Shown here: one piece after another, positions 48,401 through 60,338 of the stretch | Layout of the letters: each line of letters starts with the position of its first letter | Numbering within the stretch: position 1 is the stretch's first letter | Assembly (NCBI RefSeq): GCF_907165205.1 | Contig: NC_058198.1 | Span: forward strand, 597,501 to 661,500 | Source: Coccinella septempunctata | Taxonomy: Eukaryota > Arthropoda > Insecta > Coleoptera > Coccinellidae | Reading direction: 5' to 3' | Length of the DNA: 64,000 nt | The notes under the pieces: model-generated | Database searches by the model: none | Told to the model about the DNA's origin: nothing | Seen by the model: the letters and a program-made list of their open reading frames with translations, nothing else | Made by a program: the position numbers and the translations under genes

Positions 48401-51400
48401 CAAATATAATATTCGTCCTTTATTCTGTCAATCATTTTCAATAAATAACGTCATTTCAGTTCGGTAGATATTTGGAGAACAGTTTTTCTGAACAGTAGCG
48501 GCAATTTAGAATCGGGTATTTGGGAAATTACCTGGGGGGGTTTCTACCTATCTCATTGTGAAGCACTTGAATAGAAATGGGACAGTCCTTCGTCATTGTC
48601 ATTCTCTGAAACGGATGCCCATTGGCTGAGTTTGTCACGTAAACTAGTAGCCAATAGCGAGTACCACAATTGTCGTATGTCCCAAATAATTGTCATTTTC
48701 ATGTTTCGTTCCAATGGCCGACCACGTCCTTGTGGTTTCAGCAAATAAGAATATTCCCATTAAAGAGCTTGTAATCCACCATTTCAAGCTGGAAAATTCG
48801 GCAATTTTGTTCTGAGCATTGATATAAATGATGATATCAGAAAAATTTACATATAACCCCCTTCCAAACTATTTAAGTAATGAAAAAATTGTTATTAATG
48901 ACGAAACTTGAATTTTCGCGATGTTAATCTTTGGAATTACTTTTTGCCTTGAAGAATTTGATTGAACAAATAACAGACATAAGTGTAATTGTAGTTTGAG
49001 CCGAATTAGTATTCGATCTTATAGCATATTTACAATGATAGGGAGCATAGACTTATAGTGGATTAATGAAATGACAAGCCCATCCCATATAATAGAGAAA
49101 AGAGAAGTAAAAAAGAGAAATTGGCATGAGATCGCGTTTCACACAACGTCGAATATCGGTATGGATGTGTAAATTGCCTCATTCCACATTGTTCTAAATT
49201 ATAGGATTGATGGAAAAGTGGTAATTTGCTTCCGTATACTACTCCAATCATACAAGCTGAACTAAAATTGACATGGTTCATTTAATGTTCGCCGTTTAAA
49301 ATATTCACATTACTCGCCGACCAAATGGGTACCTACGTACGTTTAAAATTCCGAATGTTGCGACGTATTCTCTACTTTTCCAGTAATTTTAACTTTATTC
49401 CGTCACGGTACTCTGATATACGCTATTTTAATTCGCCCGTTCAATTTTTATACGTCTACATAGGAAAAATCGAAAATTTTTAGTCATCAGAACCAGATAC
49501 GAATCTAGTTGTGCAACAATAAACATTAATTTGACGCTCGCTGCTCATCAGCAACGAAGCAAAAGGAGAAATAATGGATATGAAGCGATTAGAAACTCCG
49601 GTTGATCCAAATCAGATATTTACAAAGTTTTATTCACAGTTTTTTTTAAATTTATATCATGTTTGAAGATTTTTCTGTTTGAAAAATGTTGGATTGAAGC
49701 ATTAGTTTACCCTGCTTATTTTTCAAAAAAGGAATTGGCAAAAAAACGAAATATTTCTTCTATTTCTGGGTATTCTCATGTTATGTCACTCAGTATGTAT
49801 ATGAATAGCTTTTCATTTGTCAGTTCTTCGTAATTTTTTCATGGACGATCTGCATAAAGATAATAGAGAAATAAATCGGCCAGGGGAACAATTTAGATGT
49901 ACGTGAAGATTGGCTGCTATCAGAGTAACAAACGGTTGGTCTGAGATTAGAAGAAGAGGTAGCTCGTTTCTGTTCCTTTATGCATCAGTGTGGAACGAAG
50001 TGTTCTATTTTTTCTGGCCACACATGGAGCAATCCCTGCTACCATAACTATCAATGAATGATCATTGGCAAATTTCCAACTGCTTTTCGTTATATTCCGC
50101 GGTTAAGTTTACAAACAAATACCCGAGTTTCGGAATAGTGAAGTCGAATAACATTAAACGGACACGGATTGGTCGTAGGGTAACGTTGAAATGAATGATT
50201 TGTTGTGAAAACAATCATCATATACATCATTGATAGAGTTACTTGAACGGATTACGAAATATTTGTTCCACATACAAGACGACCAAGTCTAGGTGAATTG
50301 CAGAAACAGTGCCGAAATTAAAATAAGGAATTGTTTTTATGCGAACGGAAATAATCTCTATGGTTTGCCATCAGGCTTGTTGATAAAACACGAGAACTTA
50401 TGTCCCTATGAATCCAGTTGAACGAGTTGAACAAAATTGACAGGCATGGCGGATGATCGAAAAGATGTACTCTAAAATTCGAACAAAACAGATTAGGCCC
50501 CGGAATAAAAGCTCGAGCACGTTTTATTTGTCAAGTATATATGGGGCACAACATCTGTCACACTGCCTTTCCCATGCTAAAGGGTCCTCTTAATACCACG
50601 ACCCTTTATTTGAACTGCAAGTGCCCAAGTATATGGTAAAAGGGAGATTCTTTTACCAATCAAAAGGGTACATTTTGTGGGAGGAGCTGATCTCGAAAAC
50701 AACAATTGACCAAATGCAGCAAAATGGACCCTTTTAACATTCATGGATTAACGACATCATGGGAGCAACTCGCTCCATTCAGATCAGGATGATATAAGCC
50801 CTCAAATATCTAGTAGCTCCAATAATAAGGGCGATACAGGAGTTACCTTAGGAAGACGCAAAATATACGATTAAAACAGTATATTCCTCATAAGGACCAT
50901 ATAAACGAATGTAGGAACATAGTAACAATATAGAGTCCTATGAGCTCATATGCTCCTCCAATTATGAAATAAAAAAAAAATGGAATATTGTAGTACTACT
51001 ATGTATTTTAATTGTGGCTGCAGTTTTTGTACTAATACAAAATATGTAATTTCTCGTGTGTGTAGCAAATTGCGACAGATATGTTCGAGTTCGTTTTGGG
51101 TGAACCGAAAAGCGGGCTAGAGCGATATAACACGTTCCGAAATTAGAGGTTATGACGTATGATCGTGCCATGATAGGATAGGAGGTAACCCCGAAAAAAC
51201 CAGGTCTGAATTCTATTTATCATTTTTAAATATTTCGTCGTGCCGTATCAAAATGGCATCTTCGAGGTAGAAAATAATACAGAATATTACGAGGCTAATT
51301 GTTGGTTGTCAAGGTGTCGATTTGTAGTCGGTTAGATCTTATCAAAAATAAATATTACGCGTCGGTATAACGAAATTGGCTGTTTCAATCTTTACGGCGC

Positions 51401-52619
51401 GTCTGAAGAAAGCTTATTTAAGGGTCAAATTCGAAAGAAGGTCGAAAGCGATCTGATAAAATTGATTGAGAGATGCCAAGTTCCGATTGCATGTCACGTT
51501 TCTCAGCGGAAACGGAAAATATACAGATGGCATTGTTGTAGGCATTTACATGCACACCTCAGGAAACAAACGCCTATTCTATCCCCATTTGACCAATTTT
51601 TCATTCTCGTCTTCCGATGTCCACCCCCAACGGAACCCATACACAGATAGGAGGTGTATTTGAATTTTACATACGCTGGATATATCTCCCCATCACGACA
51701 CAACCCTGCTCTATCCCCTTTTTCTTTCAGGCTAAAATTTGTAGATTGAATTCATTTATATTGGAAAAAGCCTTTCCCCTACATTTCCCTTCTATTTTTC
51801 ACCACTAAATTGTGCTGAATTATAAATTTTCTTAAGCAACCCCAAATCGAAAATGTTAGTTCATTCTATCAACGTCACTAAATATAGTGTGCAAATACTC
51901 ATCATCTACTTCTGAATTCCTCTTTATCATTCAAGAGGCGGAGCACTGGGCTTTCTTCTTTGGGCTTCCGAACCAGTAGAAACAAAGAGAAACCACGTTA
52001 TATAAGAAGACGAATGGTTACCTACCTAGTATGTCAATCATGCTAGAGAGGAAAAAGTACAGCGCACCGAGGAGATTACTGGCTGATATTACGGTTTGAA
52101 CTTTATAATTAACGGAACGTTACACTGATTAATAGAAAATTGTGCTCATGGAGCATACCGTCCGCAAGAATCATTCCCCGGAACTTGGGTTTCTCAATCC
52201 ACGACATGTCATTGTATTGTATGCAGATTTGATCACCAAGTGTGACAATCTTAATCTCAAAATACATTTCTCACTATGGGTCCACCTGTTCTTTCTCTTG
52301 TGTCTTCCCCCCCTTCATTAATGCCTGCCAAGACGAATGCGTATTCTTTTAATTCATTCTTTGAACCGCCATCGAGTTCATTAAACAACCGTTCTTGCTT
52401 ATACAGTGCTCAGCTCACGCGGAATTCAGACTCCCTTGGCAATTTTTTTCATACCATCTAATTCTACGTGGGAGTGGGAAGAATACACCGTTTTCACGAT
52501 GATGCTCTATAATTTCTCGTTTATATTTGGGTTTCATCGCTGCCATAGCCCCCAAATTTTAGCATCTCATGCTACCTTTACCTCATGACGAAGGTCTGCA
52601 AAAATTATTGAGGATGGCG
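42481..52619. other. Gene-poor tract
   Basis: About 10 kb with no recognised coding exon, RNA gene or clear repeat. The segment 46495-46590 weakly resembles the element in UBA5 intron 2. Frames at 48553-48744 and 51462-51703 overlap others on both strands and are not accepted. Confidence 0.4.
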
Positions 52620-53160
52620 TGCTTGAGTAAGTAATCTCCTACTTATTTTATTCCAGCCATGTTCAATGGATGAAAGTTCATGTCCAAGATATCTCTTGCT
52701 TCCAATGCTATCTTGTTGGAAAATGGATCTTAGGGTATCAGAAGATTTCTACCACACCAATAGGGCGCAAATTAAAGCTACTTCCATAAGTAATTGCTCC
52801 CCCAAACTATAGTTTCATCAACCCAAAAGAGAACAGCTCAATACTTCCTCCTTCAGCTACCAAAAAATTGAAATATTCCAACCATCTATAGAGTTCTATT
52901 AGGTCAATGTCACCTACTTTATCATCATTGGAATTACAAATTTCTCTCATAGATGGAAAAATGGAAATTAAATCGTGAAATGCACATCTGCCATATAAGT
53001 GTTGCCCCTTCTCATCCTGATGCAAAAATTCTCAAAATATGCGAAGGTTCCTTATTCATCGCATTGTCTAATACCTGCACTGCACACTTTACATATTATG
53101 TCCTCCTTTAGTTGTTTTTCGTCCACAATCATTTTATCCATCAGTGGATATAAACAATAG
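52620..53160 (-). pseudogene. Possible decayed coding relic
   Basis: Several minus-strand frames look protein-like and are separated by shifts or stops. MDKMIVDEKQLKEDIICKVC (from about 53150) breaks near VQVLDNAMNKEPSHILRIFA, and a 72-codon frame at 52807-53025 contains CAFHDLISIFPSMREICN and IDLIELYRWLEYFNF. Together they read like one broken gene or element, but I do not recognise the family. It may be chance. Confidence 0.2.
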
Positions 53161-56100
53161 ATAATGGGAACCTCAACGGCTTAACTGTTAATTCATTTTC
53201 GCAATCAATAATTAACGTAATAATTAATAACAAATGGATTTCACATCATTGCGACGAGGTACCTATACCGCGTTGTAATGTATGTAATAAAAACAAAATG
53301 ATAATACTGAAAGGTAATTTGTGAGTGTTTGAAATGCTCGCAAGAAGAACAAGACAATTGACTCGACTCATTTCTGTCATTAGAATCAAACGAGATGACT
53401 TCGGTGGGAATTCATAACGTTTATGTTCTTATTGTTTGGAACTGTTTATGTTATGATACATTCACGAATTTTCTTCCTATGTTCAACATTTAGAATTTAA
53501 TCCCATTCGAAGTCTGTTACCCGTTTTGATAACCTGGCGTAGGTGAACTTTATATTTTCATCAGTTTCGAATCAGGATTTCAGTACAATCGAAAATCTAA
53601 AATTTTTAGATGCCAAGTTAATTTAAAAAAATTTTGAACCACTTGTGTAGCAAGGATTGGAGTGTACATGATATAATTATGTATCTGCTGACTGTTGTTC
53701 TGTGTCGTGACTAATGTTCATCAGATATGAGGCGGCTCATCCATCAAAACTTGAGTGTGAAAACCGGATTCAAAAGATAAGGAAAATATTGTGTAATAAT
53801 CTCTGTCCAAAAAACCATTTACAAGGATCTACGAAGAAAAATCATTTATCTTGACTAAGGGTTGCTATTACTTTTTAATAGCCGTTATCTGATTTTAAAT
53901 ACCAGTTTCTACCATATATATTCTGTCCCATGCAGTGGTTCCTTTCATCTATCTTTCTTATTGGTCCACACTTTTCGACCAGCGTACAATCTACTGTATA
54001 ATTCGATAGTTTTCGCCAGAAAAATGAAGACAAGTTGTATTTTTTAACCAATATCCGTGAATATTACACACCTTGATCGTCAGAGGGATATCCATCCTTA
54101 TAGATAAGAATAAGTCATAGAGATACTCTGTATAGTCTGCATACTACTGAGGAAATGGCTTGAAAACCATTGATGATGCCCTGCATATCTTTCCAGATAC
54201 AGGAAAAAAGACTAAAATCTTATACAGAGCGAAAATCAATTAATTTCCAACTAGTTAGTTGGACGTGACGTATGTCACCTATTAATATATAATGGAATTA
54301 ACATAGACCATGACAAAAGGAAATAAAATATTGGCTTTATTACTTCCTGAGCATATGGCATCTTCGAGTTTATACCTGACCTTGTTATACGTATTTTCGA
54401 GAAGAAATTGTTAACAGAAAGTGGTTAAATGAGCACTTTGTCCTAAAGATGACGGCTAAAAATGATTATCGAATTAAGAGAGATGACATATGTTGAGTAT
54501 GTCGAAGGGCAGCCCACTGCGATGTTCCAATCAATTCCGAAAAAAAGGGTATGGTCGAGATATGAATTATGGCCATGGGAAATAGGTTTCAGATGAAATT
54601 TTGGAAGGATGCGGAGAATGAAGCAAGATCCTATTGATGCTGCATTTGATAAAATATTCCAAACACAAGGACGAAAAACCTGCGAAGATTGGTCTACCAT
54701 GATTCACACTCTCGAGCAATAAAATTACCTGGATGACCTGCAGTTCACACGTCAAGAATTTTTGTATATTAGACGTATGAGAGCAAGCGGGAGTAGTTGA
54801 ATAACGGAGGTCTAAGCTCAGTGCAGGAAACAATAGTGACAAACTGTTATTTTTGTTGCCATCGTGCCGTCATAACAGGCATTCAGCTGTCATGTTAGGC
54901 GTTCGGACATGAGACAAGTGACAAGATACGCGCAAAGCATGTGTCACTCTCCCTAGAAATATACACTTCTCTACCTCACTATATTCAAACTGATGTCTTA
55001 GCTCTGAATATCGCATCACGTATTCCTTCGTGAAATTACTTCTGATATACATCAAAATTATATAGCTAGGGAGTAATAATATACCACAAACATTCAGTGT
55101 CAGCTATAGGTTTTCCTTAATGACGTCCGATCTCTCGATCGTCGAAAGAAAATAGAATAATTTGAGTTTCGGATGCGTGTCTGAATAACGCAGGGCATCG
55201 ATCATTTTTACCTCCTATTCATTCTCGAAAACGCGGCAAATTTCATTCCGAAGATAAGACGACTTCCGAACGAGCCTTAGCCTCAACTTATTTGCATGAT
55301 TGTTGTGAGAAACACGACCTCATAGGTCACCAGCTGGGTAACATGGAGTTACCCTTTTCCTGGGTGGTTTTCTTCGTATGGCACCCTTTAGATGACTGTA
55401 GTTTCATCTGATTTCAACAAAAAATGTCGAGGGAATATCAGATCAGGAGTAAAAGTTTGCTTCTTCAATATCACCTCAGAATTTCCATAGACACAAACGT
55501 AGAAATTTTTTTTTCTATGATACAATACAGACAGACATACTTTCTTCTGTTTCCACGCAGCCTCAGGACAAAAATATTTTTTCTTGAGGAAAAAAGAAGT
55601 TCTCAAGTATTTTTTTGAGAGTGGTTCGATGTATGGAGCATAGACATATTAATGTTGTCTATAGCATGGAAGTTCTGTGAGCAGAGTCGGACGGAGAACG
55701 CAATTAGAGAAACCCGATCCGGTCCTGGTACAACAGGATGCGATGTCAGTGTTGATCTGTCCTGGGGCAGTTCAGTTCTTCGACCGTCCATGTATGAAAG
55801 CCTGGACGTATAATTATTGGGGTGTCGTAGAATTATAACATGTGAAATATGTTTATATTCTCCATGCCGCTTGGAGGACTGAACCCGACGACAATAACTT
55901 GTTCGTCTCGAAACTATTCTAGATGACCGGTCTTGACTATACCCTCGATCGTAATGAAGGAGGAGAACGATGTTCAGTTCGTCTCTTCTTTTGGACTGAT
56001 TTTATAGAACGTCTTCATCTATTCAAAAACGAAAAGTATTCCCAAATACCGCTGTAACACTTTAACAGAGTGAAACTGTTACTGGAGTAACAGGAGAGGC

Positions 56101-57955
56101 TGTACAAGAAGCTCAAACTAGCCTATAGCTAGCAGCTAGCAGAATTCAATAAACCTTTCATCCGTTTTTGAATTAAAAAATGTTTTTATAGAGCGGAGCA
56201 AGAACATCCCCAAAAGTATAATTTGCGTAAGAGTTGAATGGCCAATTAGGTCGTTAGAGAGAGAATTGGGGTAGGAAAATTGCGCATGAACGTAATTGTG
56301 TCGCTATTTCATGACCAAATGGACATTTGACACGGTTATAACCTTGGCGCGTATGTACACGGTCGCCATAATGGTAGATTTGATAAGTTGGAAGCTGGCC
56401 ATTATATAAAGGATTATGATCTTCCGACCGAAATAATTAGTCTCGAGAACTCAGAACGAGTTCATATTAACCCTTCCCGTAAAGGGCTCGCCTTCACTCC
56501 CCCTTGGGCCAGAGTTATGTCAATAACCACTATGAATATTACGAATTAAGGCAGATTGTGGCCGAAGTTCCTCTTCAGTTTACTTCGGCTATATCCAACT
56601 TATCAACAGAAACCTCACATCAAACGCCAGCAACTATTAACTTAACTTAAAGCTGTATTACCTGGGTCGAACATTGGCGAATCTGATCTATTTGTCTAGA
56701 TGATAATTACCATAGGTAAACTTCGGAAACCGTCGATCAACAACTCTTTCGATGGCCCTATTCTATACCAAAACACCAGGAGGAATAACCAGGACTTTGT
56801 TGACAAGTGATTTTCTCAAGTTTTGTTGAAAATGAGAATTATCATTTGTTGTCATCTTTTGGCGGAAATAAAGCAAGAGCGCCTGTTATCATTAATTAAT
56901 ATGAATCATCTCTAATAGTTATTTAGCTGAAAAATCGATGTTTATACGAAGCCCGTGATTGATACTGATCAGTGTTAGTCACGACAGAAGAAAATAATTC
57001 GGTTTATCAGGTGAAATGATCTAAATTAGGCCGCGAAAACCAGAAATAATTAGGATAAGAGTGCGTGGTGTCTGATTTTGATAATTGTTGAACGACTGAA
57101 TATTCAATCTTATGGTGACTGATCCAAGGCACATAAATATAGGAAATTTCAGAGAGAATATATTAGTTATGGTGGATGACTGTCCTGCTATATAAGCCAT
57201 AATAATAAAGGCCGCATCCGTTATTTATACCCAATTTGAAACTTAATTACTCGGGTCTCAGAGGAGGTGATTCTAGGTGTAGTGAAGATGAAAAAGAATA
57301 GACGATTTACGTGTAGTGTAAATTATTTAAGTGCCATACTTAGGCATCAAAGACCTTGCGTTTACTTAATTCAATTCCAAGATTTCCCAGAGATAAGAAT
57401 CATGTCGTTAAGGTGGTCACATAGCGAATCAGATATGGAAATAAGTCAACTACTCAAGATACAAATGAATTTTTAATTAAGAACAAATACATATGCATTT
57501 CACGGGTTTAGAATTTTTTATGTCGGGAGGAAGTCGCACTGTCGTTAATTTATAGAATTCATTAATAAATTAAATCCTGGGTATCAGCCGTGAGAATTGC
57601 TCTTCTTAAAATTTTCATGGCAGAACTTGTTGAATTTCATAATTTCATATTTGAAGGGTTAGATATTCGATGCTTTCTAACTGAACGAAGATGGAGTGAA
57701 TGACCGTTGGATAATTGGTAGAGAAAATATATTTGTTGTACTTGGTCAACGGACAGCGGAGATATTTTCGCGAAAGGTTGTAAGGTCGTCCTGTAGGATG
57801 ATTGCTCAACTTTTTCAACGACCAATTTCGCAATCGTATTCGAGAAAGAAACTCAAATATATCGTATAATTATACCTTTACCTGTCCTATCGATGGCAAA
57901 TGAGATGCCATCGAGACTCGTTGTGCTCGGCTTCATCTGACAAATTGGTACCTTT
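53161..57955. other. Gene-poor tract
   Basis: No recognised gene. Short perfect palindromes occur near 54250-54280: CCAACTAGTTAGTTGG-type, with one central mismatch, and GTGACGTATGTCAC, which resembles a CRE/bZIP half-site pair. AT-rich TAAT-dense stretches lie near 53205-53235 and 56890-56910. Confidence 0.35.
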
Positions 57956-58255
57956 ATGGGCAAATGTGACGGATCAAGAATCGACCATATAATTAATTTA
58001 TTGGTTTCTAATTCCGATACAAATGTCCAAATGCCCGAGGAGTGGGACTCGAATATATGGACCTACGAAAAACGGAATGGCTGTTATGATCAGTGGAAGC
58101 AGATGTTAGAGGCAGATGTACCTCATATAGATAGACGATGTCTATACGAAATATTGCGATTCATGCAGCCGCCAACAAGGCAACCGGTGCCTCAAGACTA
58201 TATGAAAATTATTAGGAACCCTCCCTATATGAGGTCCATCTTCAGTTCTGTATGA
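57956..58255 (+). CDS. Unassigned 99-codon ORF or first exon
   Basis: The frame starts MGKCDGSRIDHIINLLVSN after an in-frame upstream stop. Its composition is protein-like: spaced tryptophans in EEWDSNIWTYEKRNGCYDQW, charged helices and a proline-bearing C-terminus (QPPTRQPVPQDYM). The local GC content is above that of the neighbourhood. The last codons read AGTTCT|GTATGATAA, so the stop may be intronic and this may be an exon with a donor at the GT. I recognise no family, signal peptide or membrane helix. Length alone does not exclude chance. Confidence 0.3.
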   Translation: MGKCDGSRIDHIINLLVSNSDTNVQMPEEWDSNIWTYEKRNGCYDQWKQMLEADVPHIDRRCLYEILRFMQPPTRQPVPQDYMKIIRNPPYMRSIFSSV

Positions 58256-60125
58256 TAATCATTTTTATAAGCCACGAATCGAGTGAACAGTTTCAGATAT
58301 ATATAAGCGATAAATTCTGGGTAGTTAAAATGACGACCACTTCTGGCTTCCGCATGTTGTAGAAATGAGCAAATTCGAAAGACTCATCATCTTTTAATGA
58401 TACATTGAAACGCACACTCGAGATTATTGAATCGATTCGTCCGTTCGTTATATTCCACATTGAAACGGAATATCTCTCTCTCCCCCAGCTGGTATCGTTC
58501 GAATTTTCAAGATTCCAAACGAATGGATTGAAAAGCGTAAAAAACAAACTGGAGGGAGTCGTAAATGAGATATTGGTACTTAATATAGCTCAGCCTAATT
58601 CCAATCGGGACTGCACCGGAATATAGATGTAAACGTGTTTGAAAAAAAGGTCGAGACCGAGGGCCCTGGATCCGCAATAGCCAAAGTGGATAAACAGAAT
58701 CGCCCCCGAAGTTTTATAATTTTGCGGGGCACGCGGCCGCGTCAAGCATATCCAATAAGTCCGTCTGGCCGACTGACTCATTACTCTAGGGTCGTTATTA
58801 TATCAATTATGGATCCTGAGTTCTCTGGACCAGTTAAATAACGATTGATTTTGTTCGCCCAACTTTTATACCGTTGTTTGTCGTTCCTTTATTTTCGTCT
58901 GCACGTGTAGACTGTACGCGTTTTTTTTCTACTCGGCTCAGTTTCCATTATTCTCCGATGAACAACCGGAGCCACGAAGAGGAAAATTAACGAAACTCTG
59001 ACTCTCTCATGGAGGCCTAGATATACCTGGATTCGACTTCTTCAAGCCAAAGATTTATTCTTCTTCCTCGGGAACGATTTTTTTTTGGAATTCCTGATTA
59101 GGAATCGCCACAATTGTTTTCAAAGTTACAAGATTCTGTGAAGGAGCCTTGTCACGCATTTTGGAGGTTGCGAAATGTCGAATATTCGATATATTTATTC
59201 ATCCGAGTATATGAAGTCCCCCCACGGTCGTTGCGAGTATGTGAAGCATTTAGGCGACAACAAGACCGTAATGTACTATATAATACAAGGGCCATAAGTC
59301 ACTTAAATGGAGCATGAAACCAACGTTTGCTCATTTGCCGTTTTGAAATATCAACATTTACATTTTAATGTCAACATTTTATAGCGAATGGGAATTTCTG
59401 AATAGCTTTTGTCCTGGACAATTTCCACACACAAAATTATGTTGTGTAATGTGCTCCCGAGTCGTTTCATGCAGAGACGAACATGAAATTGTGGTTAAAT
59501 TTGGACACTCGGAATAACCCTAATGTTTTCATTAAATTCGAATTAATGGAAAACGTCGTTTCATTCTCAACTGACTTTTTTCAACAGTGCGAGAAGAACT
59601 CAGAATGGTTCCGACGTAAAAAGTTGATTTATCTATGACCGAATTAATACGATAAACGTTGTGCCTCCGCTATAATTATTGGTACTGAGTGTATTCAAAA
59701 CAAAAAGAAAACAGCCATCCTGCAACAATCTTCATCTTAAATATAGAAGATGATGGACACAGTAATCAATCAAAAAGTCATCAAGCACCTGAAGCGGTGC
59801 AAAGTTACCGGCACCGGTCGGTATGGTTTTCGGTGAGATGCAGAGGTTTCACGAGCAATCTTTAATCTCCCAGGTCTAGGTATCTGGAGAATCGAAAATG
59901 AGAAAAAAGGGTTGAGAGACCATTAGCAAAGACAATAATCTGTCTGTGGATCTATGTACCGGCTGGAGCGCCCATATTATTCGTTTTTCTCTTACCAATG
60001 CCACCCTGGACAGTTTAACTGAATGTTATCGAGTACTCAAAACGTAAAAGATAACATACAAGCGAGTAACAGCTATGTAGTCCTCTCAGGGGCAGAGAAA
60101 ATCATTGAAAATCAACAAACTCTAA
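58256..60125. other. Intergenic, with a CpG-richer patch
   Basis: 58660-58780 is GC- and CpG-rich (contains GGGGCACGCGGCCGCGTC, including a NotI site). It is followed by unremarkable AT-rich DNA. Overlapping frames on both strands at 58293-58841 are not accepted as genes. It may be a promoter or enhancer. Confidence 0.35.
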
Positions 60126-60338
60126 CCTGAAACTTCATATTATGAACCAGGTGTTCCCCAGGGCTCGGTCCAGGTCCCAGCATTCTTTCTGATTCATATG
60201 AATGACCTTCTCTATCCAACGAGCAACCCTACCCAGACCTCTGCAGATGACAGTACATATCACTTCAGCATTTCGTTTGACATCATGAGATTTCTGAACT
60301 CAATTTTTTATTTTTCGTTGAATTCCTCCTTTAATTAA
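60126..60338 (+). mobile_element. LINE reverse-transcriptase fragment, decayed
   Basis: A 70-codon frame between stops reads PGVPQGS, then FFLIHMNDLL, then SADDST. These are the spacing and order of reverse-transcriptase motifs (GxPQGS, FLxYINDL, x-A-D-D) of non-LTR retrotransposons. The residue before ADD is Ser where elements normally have Tyr or Phe, and the frame is closed on both sides. It is a short dead remnant; the rest of the element was not found. Confidence 0.75.

Noticed and set aside
56461..56520. TTAACCCTTCCCG as a second piggyBac-type end
   Set aside because: No matching inverted end with TTAA was found within several hundred bases.
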